From JAMXLG01 sp963818925 (lineage in GTDB: Bacteria > Vulcanimicrobiota > Vulcanimicrobiia > Vulcanimicrobiales > Vulcanimicrobiaceae), in contig CAWFTN010000001.1 in NCBI GenBank assembly GCA_963818925.1, positions 620,001-684,000 of the forward strand: DNA of 64,000 nucleotides. Direction: 5' to 3'. Both the position numbers and the translations under genes were made by a program. Shown here piece after piece: positions 17,913 to 28,532 of this stretch (within the stretch, counting starts at the first letter, position 1; each line of letters begins with the position of its first letter). Under the pieces are notes generated by a model. That model had not been told where the DNA came from, did not search any database, and saw nothing but the letters and a program-made list of their open reading frames with translations.

Positions 17913-18403
17913 AGACACTCGTTGCCGGCTTCGGGAATGCCTTGCTCTCCGATGACGGATTCGGCTCGGCCGTCGTGCACATGCTTTCAAGGATGGACTT
18001 GGGACCGGGAATACGGGTGCTCGACTTTGGCACCGGCGGCATGCACTTGGCGCTCGAGATGCTCAACGGCTACGACATGGTCGTGATCGTGGACGCCATC
18101 GCTCGCGCCGATGCGCCGGGAACCGTCTTTGCGATCGAGATCGATTCCGAGCGCAACTCATGCAGCGAACGTGCGGCCGATCCGCATGCCATGGACGTGG
18201 ACAACGTACTGAGTCTCTACGCGCGGCTGTGCATGCAGAGCGGATTGGAACGGTGCGCGCGCATTGTCGTCGTCGGCTGCGTGCCGCTCTGCGTGGAAGA
18301 AGGCATGGACCTCAGCGAGCCGGTTCTCGCCGCGTTGCCCGCCTGCGCCGAGCTCGTGCGAAAGTTGACGTTCCGTCAGGCCGTAACGGGAGCACAAATA
18401 TGA
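17909..18403 (+). CDS. Hydrogenase maturation endopeptidase
   Basis: This 164-residue protease of the HyaD/HybD/HycI family removes the C-terminal extension of the large subunit after nickel is inserted. The nickel-sensing acidic residues sit in GFGNALLSDDGFGSAV near the N-terminus and in VIVDAIARADAPG. A later VVGCVP strand completes the fold. The start is a GTG overlapping the previous stop (GTGA at 17909-17912). Its target is very likely the 21-residue extension after His577 of the large subunit encoded in this operon. Confidence 0.85.
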   Translation: MKTLVAGFGNALLSDDGFGSAVVHMLSRMDLGPGIRVLDFGTGGMHLALEMLNGYDMVVIVDAIARADAPGTVFAIEIDSERNSCSERAADPHAMDVDNVLSLYARLCMQSGLERCARIVVVGCVPLCVEEGMDLSEPVLAALPACAELVRKLTFRQAVTGAQI

Positions 18404-18660
18404 AAAAGCGCACGCTGTGGGGACCGGTCGCGCTGATTGCCGCGCTCTATGCCATCAAGATCGGGTTGCGCATGACCGACGATTTGCGACGCTACAATCG
18501 CATGCTCGCAATCTCCGGGGAAGAACCGCTGAGTTCGAAAATGCCCAAACTTGCGATGCAAGTCATGAGCGAGGAGCGCGCGACCGCGAAAGAATGGCTG
18601 GCGTTCATCATGTCGGCTCCAGGCGATCTCGTTCGCTACTTCCGGATGGAGTCGATGTAA
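18400..18660 (+). CDS. Small membrane-anchored hydrogenase-operon protein
   Basis: This 86-residue protein has a single hydrophobic helix near the N-terminus (WGPVALIAALYAIKIGL, residues about 7-23) after a basic start (MKKR), so most of it should face one side of the membrane. A basic/acidic helical tail with DLRRYNRMLAISGEEPL follows. I cannot name the family. Small one-helix proteins recur in this position in related hydrogenase operons. It overlaps the protease gene (ATGA) and ends 1 base before hypC. A membrane tether for the otherwise signal-less hydrogenase is a reasonable but untested idea. Confidence 0.7.
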   Translation: MKKRTLWGPVALIAALYAIKIGLRMTDDLRRYNRMLAISGEEPLSSKMPKLAMQVMSEERATAKEWLAFIMSAPGDLVRYFRMESM

Positions 18661-18661
18661 C

Positions 18662-18934
18662 GTGTGTCTTGCGATCCCCGGTAAGATCGTCGAGTTTTCG
18701 ACCGAGCAGCCGTTGCTTGCAAAAGTCGACGTCGCCGGGGTAAAGCGCGCGATCAACATCGGTTTGCTCGCGGACGAGCCGCTGCAGGCGGGCGACTGGG
18801 TATTGATTCATGTCGGCTTCGCCATGAGCAAGATCAGCGAAGAGGACGCTCGCAATCAATTGACGATGCTTGCGGCTCTCGGTGAAGAGCAGCAAGCGAT
18901 GGATGAGGTACGAGGATACTCGTTCGCTCCGTGA
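18662..18934 (+). CDS. hypC: Hydrogenase assembly chaperone HypC
   Basis: HypC, 90 residues, carries the Fe(CN)2CO unit from HypD to the large subunit. The essential N-terminal cysteine is present at position 2 (MCLAIPGKI), which fixes the GTG at 18662 as the start. The family core with DWVLIHVGFAMSKISEEDA follows. It lies 1 base after the small membrane protein gene and overlaps hypD by 4 bases. Confidence 0.95.
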   Translation: MCLAIPGKIVEFSTEQPLLAKVDVAGVKRAINIGLLADEPLQAGDWVLIHVGFAMSKISEEDARNQLTMLAALGEEQQAMDEVRGYSFAP

Positions 18935-20038
18935 AGTACATCGACGAATTTCGCGATCCCGAGTTGATCAAGAAGGTCGCGCGTGAGATTCGCCGGGTGG
19001 CCGATCCGCAGTATCACTATCGCATCATGGAAGTCTGCGGCGGTCACACGCATTCGATCTACCGTCACGGTCTGCGCGACATATTGCCGGAGAACATTCA
19101 ATTGGTGCACGGGCCGGGATGTCCGGTATGCGTGCTGCCGATGGGGCGTATCGACGACGGCTTGTCGCTTGCCGAACGTCCCGACACGGTCCTTGCCGCG
19201 TTCGGCGATATGATGCGCGTTCCGGGGACGAAAGGAACGCCGCTCGAGTATAAAGCGCGCGGCTCCGACGTACGCATGGTGTACTCGCCGCTCGACGCGT
19301 TGCGGATTGCGCAAAACGAGCCGGGCAAACACATATGCTTCTTCGCAATCGGTTTTGAAACTACCGCACCATCGACGGCGCTTACAATTTTACGCGCGAA
19401 GGCCCTCGGCATCGAGAATTTCAGCGTCTTTTGCAATCACGTCACGATCCTGCCGGCGATTCGCGCGATCCTCGATTCGCCCGACATGCGTCTGGACGGA
19501 TTCATCGGACCGGGACACGTTTCGACGATCACCGGTTGCCGTCCATACGAATTCATCGCGGCGCCACTACCGCAAGCCGGTGGTGATCTCGGGATTCGAG
19601 CCGTTGGACTTGCTCGAAGGCATTCTCATGGTGCTGCGCCAGTTGCGCGCCGGCGAAGCGAAGGTCGAGAATCAATACCGGCGGATCGTACCGTGGAACG
19701 GCAATCTCGCCGCAATGCGCGCGCTCGCGGACGTCTTCGAATTGCGTCCGTATTTCGAATGGCGCGGCCTCGGCTTCATCTCGCAGTCGGCGTTGAAGAT
19801 CAAACCGGATTTCGCAACCTACGATAGCGAGGCGCGGTTCGCATTGCCCGGCGTTCGCGTGACCGATCCCAAGGCGGCGCAATGCGGTGAAGTGCTCAAG
19901 GGCGTGCTCTCGCCGCCGCAATGCAAACTTTTCGGAAACGCGTGTACGCCGGAACATCCCATCGGCGCACTGATGGTATCGAGTGAGGGCGCGTGCGCGG
20001 CGTACTTCAAATACGTTGCGCCGCCGGTCGAAGCATGA
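18931..20038 (+). CDS. hypD: Hydrogenase iron-cofactor assembly protein HypD (one frameshift)
   Basis: HypD is the Fe-S scaffold on which the Fe(CN)2CO unit is built. Two frames together give the whole family: VCGGHTHSIYRHGL, HGPGCPVCVLP, FAIGFETTAPSTA, FSVFCNHV, GFIGPGHVSTITGC in the first; KPVVISGFEPLDLLEG, NQYRRIVPWNGN and the Cys-rich end CKLFGNACTPEHPIGALMVSSEGAC in the second. Removing one C at 19564-19565 reads EFIA-A-HYRKPVV, matching family spacing, and gives 368 residues (normal about 370). As written, the gene stops early at 19827. I think this is a consensus error because every other maturation function is present. Confidence 0.88.
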
Positions 20039-21061
20039 AGACCAAACCGCGCATCGAGCAGATCGAGATGGCGCACGGCGCGGGCGGAAAAGCAACGCGC
20101 CGCCTTATCGAAGGCGTCATTGTGCCGGCGCTTGCAAATCCGGCACTGGAAGCGCTCTCCGATGCGGCGTTGCTTACGATTGAAGGCCGGCGTGTTGCAG
20201 TAACGGCCGATGGTTTCGTCGTGAAGCCGCTCGCGTTTCCAGGCGGATCGATCGGTTCGCTTGCGGTGCACGGGACCGTCAACGATCTTGCGGTTTCCGG
20301 CGCGCGACCGGTGGCCATCATGGCGACGCTGGTGCTCGAAGCGGGCCTGCCCGGCGATACGTTGGAACGCGAGATCGGCGCGATGGCGCATGCGGCGCGC
20401 GCATGCGGTGTCGACGTGGTCGGCGGAGACACCAAAGTCGTCGAACACGGGATGGCCGACGGCATGTATATCTCCACGTTCGGGATCGGCCTCGTTGACG
20501 AGCGTCTTACGCTTTCAGCGCGCAGCGTGCGGGCCGGAGATCGCGTACTGTTGTCGGGACCGATCGGCGACCACGGCATCACGATTCTTCTTGCGCGCGG
20601 TGAGTTGGCGTTGGAAGCGGAGATTGAATCCGATACGCGCTCGGTCGCGCCGTTCGTCGAGGCGATGTACGATACGGCCGCAACCGGCATACGCTGGATG
20701 CGCGATCCGACGCGCGGCGGTGTTGCCACGGCGCTCAACGAGGTCGCGCGCGATGCCGGGGGTCTGTATTGCAATCGATGAGGATGCGATTCCGTTGCGC
20801 GATGAAGTGCGCGGCGCATGCGAAATTCTCGGTCTCGATCCCTTGCACATCGCAAACGAAGGCCAGTTCCTAGCAATCGTTGCGCCGGAATACGCCGATC
20901 GCGCGCTGGATGCAGTACGCGCTGTACCGGGCGGCGACGCAGCGGCGATGATCGGAGAGGTCCTTTCGGCGCCTACAGCGACTGTGATTTCGCGAACGCC
21001 GTACGGCGGAACGCGCGTCGTCGACATGCTCGTCGGCGATCCGCTTCCGCGCATTTGTTAA
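20035..21061 (+). CDS. hypE: Hydrogenase maturation protein HypE (one frameshift)
   Basis: HypE dehydrates the thiocarboxamide on its C-terminal Cys to a thiocyanate that supplies the cyanide ligands. The first frame holds MAHGAGGKATRRLI, GTVNDLAVSGA, GGDTKVVEHG and RDPTRGGVATALNEVARDAG. The second frame holds IDEDAIPLRDEVRGACEILGLDP, ANEGQFLAIV, GGTRVVDML and the diagnostic end PRIC. Removing one G from the run at 20758-20762 joins them as ARDAGVCIAIDEDAIP, giving 341 residues, the family length. As written, translation ends at 20781 without the catalytic cysteine. The ATG overlaps the hypD stop by 4 bases. Confidence 0.88.
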
Positions 21062-21068
21062 GACGCGA

Positions 21069-22235
21069 ATGCTCGGCGTCTCGACGCAAACCTTCATTCG
21101 GGAACGGATACTCGCGCGGAACGCCGCGTGCGAGCGGTTCTTCGAGCGCGAAAAGCTGCCGCTCGCGCGCGCATGCCGTGAGATGGCTGAACGCTTTATG
21201 CGTGGCGGACGGTTGCTCGCGTTCGGACGTGGGCCGTACTCGACCGACGCGATGCACGTTTCGGTTGAGTTCATCCATCCGGTCATCGTCGGCAAACGCG
21301 CGCTGCCGGCGCTCGACATTAGCACGGCGTACGAGGCGTGGATTCACACGATCGCGCGCGCCGACGATATGGCGATCGCCTTTGGTCCGCCGGAAGGCGA
21401 CGTCGATGTGCTGCAAGCGCTGCTCGCAGCGCGCGATCGCGGAGCAATGACGATCGCGTGGCCGGGCAACGATGCTGACTACGCCGTCGCATCGCCAAGT
21501 CGCGACACGCACGTGCACCAAGAGCTCTTCGAACTGCTCGGCCATACGATGTATGAATCAGTGCATGTGTTTCTCGAGCACTTATCGCATCATGAGGGCG
21601 ACAACGAAGGCCTTGCGTTTCTCTATCCGTTTCTAGACGCCGCCGAGCCGGACGACGCGGTTGTCGATGAAGTTGCAGCGTCTATTGAAATGAAGGCGCA
21701 TGACGCGAACATCCTGCGCGAGCACGTCGCGGCACAGGAGAGCGAGACCATTGCGTACGCAGCTGCCGCGATCGCGTCGCGACTTGCGCGCGGTGGACGG
21801 ATCCTCGCGTTCGGGAACGGCGGGTCTGCGACCGATGCAACGGACTTCGCACTCGATTGCGTGATGCCGGAGCATGGATGGACCCCGATTCCGGCCCTGT
21901 CCCTCGCGCTGGAGCCTGCGGTACTGACGGCGACAGCAAACGACGTGGGGGTTGACGTCATGTTTCTGCGTCAGCTCATCGCGCAGTCGGCGAGCGAGGA
22001 CATCGCGGTCGCATTCTCGACCAGTGGAGGTTCGCGCAACGTCGTCGCAGCACTCGAAGAAGCGCGTAGACGCGGCTTGCTGACCGTCGCACTCCTCGGG
22101 TATGACGGGGGTGAGGTCGTTCGCCGCAATCTCGCAGACATAGCAATCGTCGTGCGATGCGATTACGTTCCGCGCATTCAAGAAGCACAGGGAACGATCT
22201 ACCACGTGCTGCGCGAAGCGATCGGGCGATGCTAG
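21069..22235 (+). CDS. Tandem SIS-domain protein of the hydrogenase operon
   Basis: The 388-residue protein contains two SIS (sugar isomerase) folds of the phosphoheptose isomerase type. The N-terminal copy (about residues 35-150) has a changed nucleotide/sugar loop (LLAFGRGPYSTDAMHV). The C-terminal copy (about 220-385) keeps the canonical loop ILAFGNGGSATDATDFA and the FSTSGGSRNVVAALEEAR motif. Single or double SIS proteins are a recurring accessory of group 1h hydrogenase operons, but no substrate is established. It starts 7 bases after hypE and its stop codon overlaps the next gene. The degenerate first domain is probably structural or regulatory. Confidence 0.8.
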   Translation: MLGVSTQTFIRERILARNAACERFFEREKLPLARACREMAERFMRGGRLLAFGRGPYSTDAMHVSVEFIHPVIVGKRALPALDISTAYEAWIHTIARADDMAIAFGPPEGDVDVLQALLAARDRGAMTIAWPGNDADYAVASPSRDTHVHQELFELLGHTMYESVHVFLEHLSHHEGDNEGLAFLYPFLDAAEPDDAVVDEVAASIEMKAHDANILREHVAAQESETIAYAAAAIASRLARGGRILAFGNGGSATDATDFALDCVMPEHGWTPIPALSLALEPAVLTATANDVGVDVMFLRQLIAQSASEDIAVAFSTSGGSRNVVAALEEARRRGLLTVALLGYDGGEVVRRNLADIAIVVRCDYVPRIQEAQGTIYHVLREAIGRC

Positions 22236-22459
22236 TGCTCTTCGGTTCGGCATCGTGCCCATTCACCGCGCAATTGCGCGAGGATCTGCAATGGCGCGGA
22301 GAGGCGTTCGTTGAGTTTGACGTCGACGCCGACGCGCAGGCCTTGACGCTGATGTTGCGGCTTACGGACGGCGATCGCACGATTCCCGTGCTGAGCGACG
22401 GCGAGCGCATCGTCCAAGTGGGATACGAAGGGCGCGGCTGCTATGCGAACGGATCGTAA
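22229..22459 (+). CDS. Glutaredoxin-like protein
   Basis: This thioredoxin-fold protein of 76 residues has the monothiol-type motif CPFT at residues 10-13 (LFGSASCPFT), a DVDADAQAL segment and the family's T-I-P-V cis-proline strand (RTIPVLSDGERIVQVGYEGRGC). It is likely cytoplasmic. The gene overlaps the SIS gene by 7 bases and hypF by 17 bases, so it is translationally coupled. Its position suggests redox protection of, or Fe-S delivery to, the hydrogenase or its maturases. This is inferred from context. Confidence 0.75.
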   Translation: MLVLFGSASCPFTAQLREDLQWRGEAFVEFDVDADAQALTLMLRLTDGDRTIPVLSDGERIVQVGYEGRGCYANGS

Positions 22460-24686
22460 GGAATCGAGACGGCTGCATATCACCGGCGTGGTGCAAGGCG
22501 TCGGCTTTCGCCCGTTCGTCTACCGTCTCGCCGTCGAACGCGGGCTGACCGGATGGGTTCTCAACGGCGAACGCGGTGTCGACGTCCACGTCGAGGGGAA
22601 TTGCGCGGAGCTCGACGATTTTACGCAAGCGGTTCGTGCTCGTCCCCCGGCCGCTGCGCGGATCGCATCGTTCGAGGTTTCCTCAGGGAGCACTGACGGG
22701 TTCGCTTCGTTCGAGATTCGCGAAAGCGAACGGTGCCACGCGCCGACCGTTCGAGTGTGCGCCGATCTGCCGGTATGCGATGCGTGTCTGGGCGAGCTAT
22801 TTGATCCGAACGACCGCCGGTACAGGTATCCGTACATTAACTGCACGGATTGCGGTCCGCGCTATTCCATCGTACGGGGATTGCCGTACGATCGCGCGCA
22901 GACGACGATGCGCGATTGGCGGATGTGCGATGCGTGCCGCCGGGAATACGACGATCCGCTGAATCGCCGCTTTCACGCGCAACCCGTTGCATGCCCACGA
23001 TGCGGCCCTTCATACGCGCTTGAAGTCGAAGGTGATTGCATTCGGGGACACGATGCGCTCGTCGACGCAGCGCAGTTGCTGTGCCACGGCGCGATCGTCG
23101 CGATCAAGGGGCTCGGCGGTTACCATTTGGCGTGCGATGCGCACAACACCGCTGCCGTAACGGCGCTGCGCGAGCGAAAATACCGGAAGGAACGACCGTT
23201 CGCCCTGATGGTTCGCGATGCGGTGCGTGCCAAAGAGATTGCGGACGTCGACGAACGCGCGGAAGACTTGCTGCTCTCGGCCGCACGCCCGATCGTGTTG
23301 ATGCGCCAACGCGTTGCGCTGGACGGCGTCGCACCGGATAGCGACGAGTTCGGCATAATGATCGCGTACGCGCCGGTTCACCATCTGCTTTTTGACGCGG
23401 GAGCGCCGCCCGTACTCGTCATGACGAGCGCCAACCGGTCGAGTGAACCGATTGCGTTTCGGGATGAGGACGCCCGACGAAGCTTAGCGGGTATCGCCGA
23501 TGCGATGCTGGTGGGGGAGCGTGAAATCGCCCGGCGCGTCGATGACAGCGTCGTATCGCCGGCCGGTGTTCTGCGTCATGCGCGCGGCTTTGCGCCGCAA
23601 GCCATCGCGACGCTTCCCGTGTCGGCGCCGATCGTCGCAACCGGCGCGGATCTGAAGAACGCGATCGCGCTCGTCGTGAACGGACAGGTCTTTATGAGCC
23701 AGCATATCGGCGATCTCGAGTACGTCGATGCGTTCGAGTCGTTCAAGCGAACGATCGATGATTTTTGCGAACTCTACGAAGTGGACGTTACGGACGCGAC
23801 GATTGCCTATGATGCGCATCCGCAATATCGCTCGTCGGGTTACGCTATCGAATTGGGGGAGCGGCGGTGCGCGGTGCAGCACCATCGCGCGCACATCGCG
23901 AGCGTGCTTGCGGAACGCGGCGCATTCGATGAAGCGGTGCTCGGCTTTGCCTTCGACGGAACGGGATACGGTGAAGACGGAACGATTTGGGGCGGCGAGA
24001 TCTTCGTCGGCGGTCTGAGCCGTGGATTCGAGCGCGTCGCGCATCTTCGTCCTGCGCTGCTTCCCGGCGGCGACGCAGCCGCGCGGCTTCCGGTGCAAGC
24101 GGCTGCCGGATTTCTGTTTTGCCACGGCGAGCTTTCGCAAATGTCCGACCTGTTCTCAAAGCCGCCGTTTTCGTTTCCGGCGCGGTATCATGACGCGCGC
24201 GAGTTGCTCAAGAAAAATGTCCGCGTCTTCGCGACCACCTCGGTGGGGCGTCTGTTCGATACGGTGGCCGCTCTGCTCGGATTTACGCGCGAGGTCACCT
24301 TCGAAGGGCAGGCGGCGATGTGGGTCGAGTATTTGGCGCGGTGCAGCGGACCGGTCAAACCGTACGAGTTTCCCTTTGAGAACGACGAACTGGATTATCG
24401 TCCGTTGCTCTCGCGGATCGTTGCCGACCGTGTCGCGGGAAAAGATATTCATGAAATTGCACGAGCCGTTCACGGCGCGATCGCGAACGGCGTGCTTGCG
24501 GCCGTAGAAGCCGTCGATTTGGAGCATGTCGCCGTTTCGGGCGGCGTGTTTCAAAACGCCGTGCTCGTTGAAGAACTTCGCACTGCGCTCGGCGAGAGGC
24601 TATGGACAAACGAAGTGACGCCCAGCAATGACGGCGGAATCTGCCTCGGCCAAGCAGCAATAGCCGCATTCGCGGGAGCACACTAA
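22443..24686 (+). CDS. hypF: Carbamoyltransferase HypF
   Basis: HypF (747 residues) uses carbamoyl phosphate and ATP to carbamoylate the C-terminal Cys of HypE, the source of the cyanide ligands. All domains are present in order: acylphosphatase (TGVVQGVGFRPFVYRLA, residues about 10-90); two C-x2-C-x18-C-x2-C zinc fingers (CDACLGELF...CTDCGP and CDACRREYD...CPRCGP); a YrdC-like domain (AIKGLGGYHLACDA, then KERPFALM); and a Kae1-like domain with HHRAHIASV and GFAFDGTGYG. It is the last gene of the rightward hydrogenase run. Confidence 0.95.
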   Translation: MRTDRKESRRLHITGVVQGVGFRPFVYRLAVERGLTGWVLNGERGVDVHVEGNCAELDDFTQAVRARPPAAARIASFEVSSGSTDGFASFEIRESERCHAPTVRVCADLPVCDACLGELFDPNDRRYRYPYINCTDCGPRYSIVRGLPYDRAQTTMRDWRMCDACRREYDDPLNRRFHAQPVACPRCGPSYALEVEGDCIRGHDALVDAAQLLCHGAIVAIKGLGGYHLACDAHNTAAVTALRERKYRKERPFALMVRDAVRAKEIADVDERAEDLLLSAARPIVLMRQRVALDGVAPDSDEFGIMIAYAPVHHLLFDAGAPPVLVMTSANRSSEPIAFRDEDARRSLAGIADAMLVGEREIARRVDDSVVSPAGVLRHARGFAPQAIATLPVSAPIVATGADLKNAIALVVNGQVFMSQHIGDLEYVDAFESFKRTIDDFCELYEVDVTDATIAYDAHPQYRSSGYAIELGERRCAVQHHRAHIASVLAERGAFDEAVLGFAFDGTGYGEDGTIWGGEIFVGGLSRGFERVAHLRPALLPGGDAAARLPVQAAAGFLFCHGELSQMSDLFSKPPFSFPARYHDARELLKKNVRVFATTSVGRLFDTVAALLGFTREVTFEGQAAMWVEYLARCSGPVKPYEFPFENDELDYRPLLSRIVADRVAGKDIHEIARAVHGAIANGVLAAVEAVDLEHVAVSGGVFQNAVLVEELRTALGERLWTNEVTPSNDGGICLGQAAIAAFAGAH

Positions 24687-24728
24687 AGTGGGTTTCACAA
24701 CCAGCAATCCAGCGAACGGTATATCCTA

Positions 24729-24744
24729 GTTCGGTAGCCCGAAC
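24729..24744 (+). terminator. Possible hairpin after hypF
   Basis: A 6-bp perfect stem GTTCGG/CCGAAC with a 4-base loop lies 43 bases after the hypF stop, before the lipoprotein gene. There is no U-tract, so the call is weak. Confidence 0.3.
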
Positions 24745-24777
24745 CGGTGTTAGCATACTCGCGTACGGGGCTATTTG

Positions 24778-25632
24778 ATGAAGCGAAGGCTCGGCGTTTT
24801 TTTTGCGCTCGCAATCTCCGGTGTTGTGCTCGCGTCGTGCAGCGGCAACGATAGTTACATGCCGCCCGCATTACCCGACGCCGCGGGCAATGCGCCGCAG
24901 TACCAAAACATGAGCGGCGTCTCGCCGGAACAGGCGCCGATGGGGCAACCGGTGGGCGGGCAACCGCAAGCCGTGCCGCAGCAAGAAAATATGCCGTCGA
25001 ATGATGCTGCGCCGCCGAACGACCTTGCGCCGCCGGGCGAAGCGCTGCCGCCCGATCAGGCACCGCCGACCGACGCGGGGACGCCGCCGCAAAGCGTTGC
25101 GGCGACTGCGCCGCATCCGCCGCAAAAAGTTGCTCGGGCGAATGCCGTTGCTTCAGCACCACACTGCCCCACGGCAATGCTGCCCGGTACGTATACGGTC
25201 ATCATCGCCCAAGGACACGTAACCGGAACGACGTTCACCGCCGCGACCGGCGGCGGATCCCTGTGGGAGCGCCGGCAGTATGTCGCCACGAAAAACGGCT
25301 CCAAACCGAATGCATCGTCGTCACCGCAATCGCGGGTGCTCTATACCGGAACATTCACCGTAAATAACGCCAAAGGCAAAGTGGACACGGTCGGATGCGC
25401 AATGCTGATCGCAATGCAGAACACAGCCGATATCAAGGGCGCGAAGTTTAGCGCTCAGAACACGGACAATCCGGTTTTCGCAAAACCGACGCATAACACA
25501 CTTGTCGCCTCCGGTGTCGTCACAAAGTTGACGATTACCGGACTCTCCAAAGCGGGTGGAACCGGAACGTTTGTTCTGAGCAACAAGTTCACGGGGACGA
25601 TCCGTCTAACATCTCGTTCGAACATCCCATAA
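24778..25632 (+). CDS. Putative lipoprotein with Pro-rich linker
   Basis: This 284-residue protein carries a bacterial lipoprotein signal (MKRRLGVFFALAISGVVLASC; lipobox LASC near residue 20), so it should be lipid-anchored. Residues about 25-110 are a low-complexity Pro/Ala/Gln/Asp linker (PPDQAPPTDAG). The C-terminal 150 residues are a Thr/Gly/Lys-rich, probably beta-sheet domain with no recognised family. ACGGGG upstream at about 24765 supports the ATG at 24778. It is transcribed toward dnaK, but with a 31-base gap and no functional link visible. Confidence 0.65.
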   Translation: MKRRLGVFFALAISGVVLASCSGNDSYMPPALPDAAGNAPQYQNMSGVSPEQAPMGQPVGGQPQAVPQQENMPSNDAAPPNDLAPPGEALPPDQAPPTDAGTPPQSVAATAPHPPQKVARANAVASAPHCPTAMLPGTYTVIIAQGHVTGTTFTAATGGGSLWERRQYVATKNGSKPNASSSPQSRVLYTGTFTVNNAKGKVDTVGCAMLIAMQNTADIKGAKFSAQNTDNPVFAKPTHNTLVASGVVTKLTITGLSKAGGTGTFVLSNKFTGTIRLTSRSNIP

Positions 25633-25663
25633 AAGCGCTGCTGCTCGCCGAAAAGAGGCAATT

Positions 25664-27520
<1,857 letters not shown>

Positions 27521-27548
27521 CGAACGAGTGTGACGGGCACGCGCCGCA

Positions 27549-28532
27549 ATGGCTGTTGCATATAAGAATTACTACGATGTGCTCGGTGTCCCGAACGATG
27601 CAAGTGAGAGCGATATCAAGTCCGCATATCGCAAGCTCGCACGCAAATGGCATCCGGACGCAAATCCCGACAATGCGAAAGAGGCCGAAGAGAAGTTCAA
27701 AGAACTGCAAGAGGCGTACGCGGTATTGAGCGATCCGGAGAAGCGACGAAAATATGACGCGCTCGGCAGCGACTGGGAGAGCGCGGCCCGCCAGGCGGAA
27801 CAACAGCGACGATATCGTTCCACGCGCGGCGCCACGACAGCCGAGTTCGGAGATGACGGGTTCTCGGATTTCTTCGAATCGTTCTTTTCGAATATAGGCC
27901 GTCGCACGACGGCATCTGCGCGTTCACCGCACCGCGGTCAGGATCTCAACGGCGAGATCGAGGTCTCCCTGCGCGATGCGTATGACGGCGTAACGAAATC
28001 GATTTCGATCGAGCTGGAGGAACGGTGTCCGGTCTGCGGCGGTACCGGGGTGCTCCATCAGCAAATTTGCCCGAACTGCCATGGAACGGGCGCAATCCTT
28101 GTCAGTAAACGGCTCGACGTGAAAATTCCGCGCGGTATGCGCGACGGACAGCGCATCAGGCTTGCCGGACAGGGCGGCGGCGGAATGCACGGCGGTCCGT
28201 CCGGTGATTTGTTTCTCGCCGTGCACGTGCAGCGCGACGAACAGTTCGAACGCGAGGGCGACGATCTCTATATCGATTTGCCCGCCGGCATCTTTGAACT
28301 GGTGCTCGGCGGCGAAGCCCACGTACCGACGATAACGGGCGGCGTTACGATGACGATCCCTCCGCGCACGCAAAACGAACAACTGATGCGCGTTGCGGGG
28401 AAAGGCATGCCGCACGTCAGCGGCGACGGGTACGGCGATCTGTACGTTCGCCTCATCGCGCGATTACCACAGAAACTCGACGATCGGGAAGAGCGTTTGT
28501 TTCGGGAATTAGCGGAGTTGCAGCAGCGCTAG
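27549..28532 (+). CDS. DnaJ-family co-chaperone with a reduced zinc domain
   Basis: The 327-residue protein has an N-terminal J domain with the HPD motif (KWHPDANPD, near residue 35) that stimulates DnaK ATPase. A Phe-rich linker (FSDFFESFFSN) and a central region with only two CxxCxGxG motifs (CPVCGGTG and CPNCHGTG) follow. The C-terminal peptide-binding domains are near the family norm (KIPRGMRDGQRIRLAGQG, RVAGKGMPH). Canonical DnaJ has four such motifs forming two zinc sites; here only one site could form, intermediate between DnaJ and CbpA. It follows dnaK and is probably co-transcribed. Confidence 0.9.
   Translation: MAVAYKNYYDVLGVPNDASESDIKSAYRKLARKWHPDANPDNAKEAEEKFKELQEAYAVLSDPEKRRKYDALGSDWESAARQAEQQRRYRSTRGATTAEFGDDGFSDFFESFFSNIGRRTTASARSPHRGQDLNGEIEVSLRDAYDGVTKSISIELEERCPVCGGTGVLHQQICPNCHGTGAILVSKRLDVKIPRGMRDGQRIRLAGQGGGGMHGGPSGDLFLAVHVQRDEQFEREGDDLYIDLPAGIFELVLGGEAHVPTITGGVTMTIPPRTQNEQLMRVAGKGMPHVSGDGYGDLYVRLIARLPQKLDDREERLFRELAELQQR

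Noticed and set aside
25633..25663. A CIRCE heat-shock operator before dnaK
   Set aside because: The 31-base gap has no 9-bp inverted repeat of that type. No HrcA gene is nearby.
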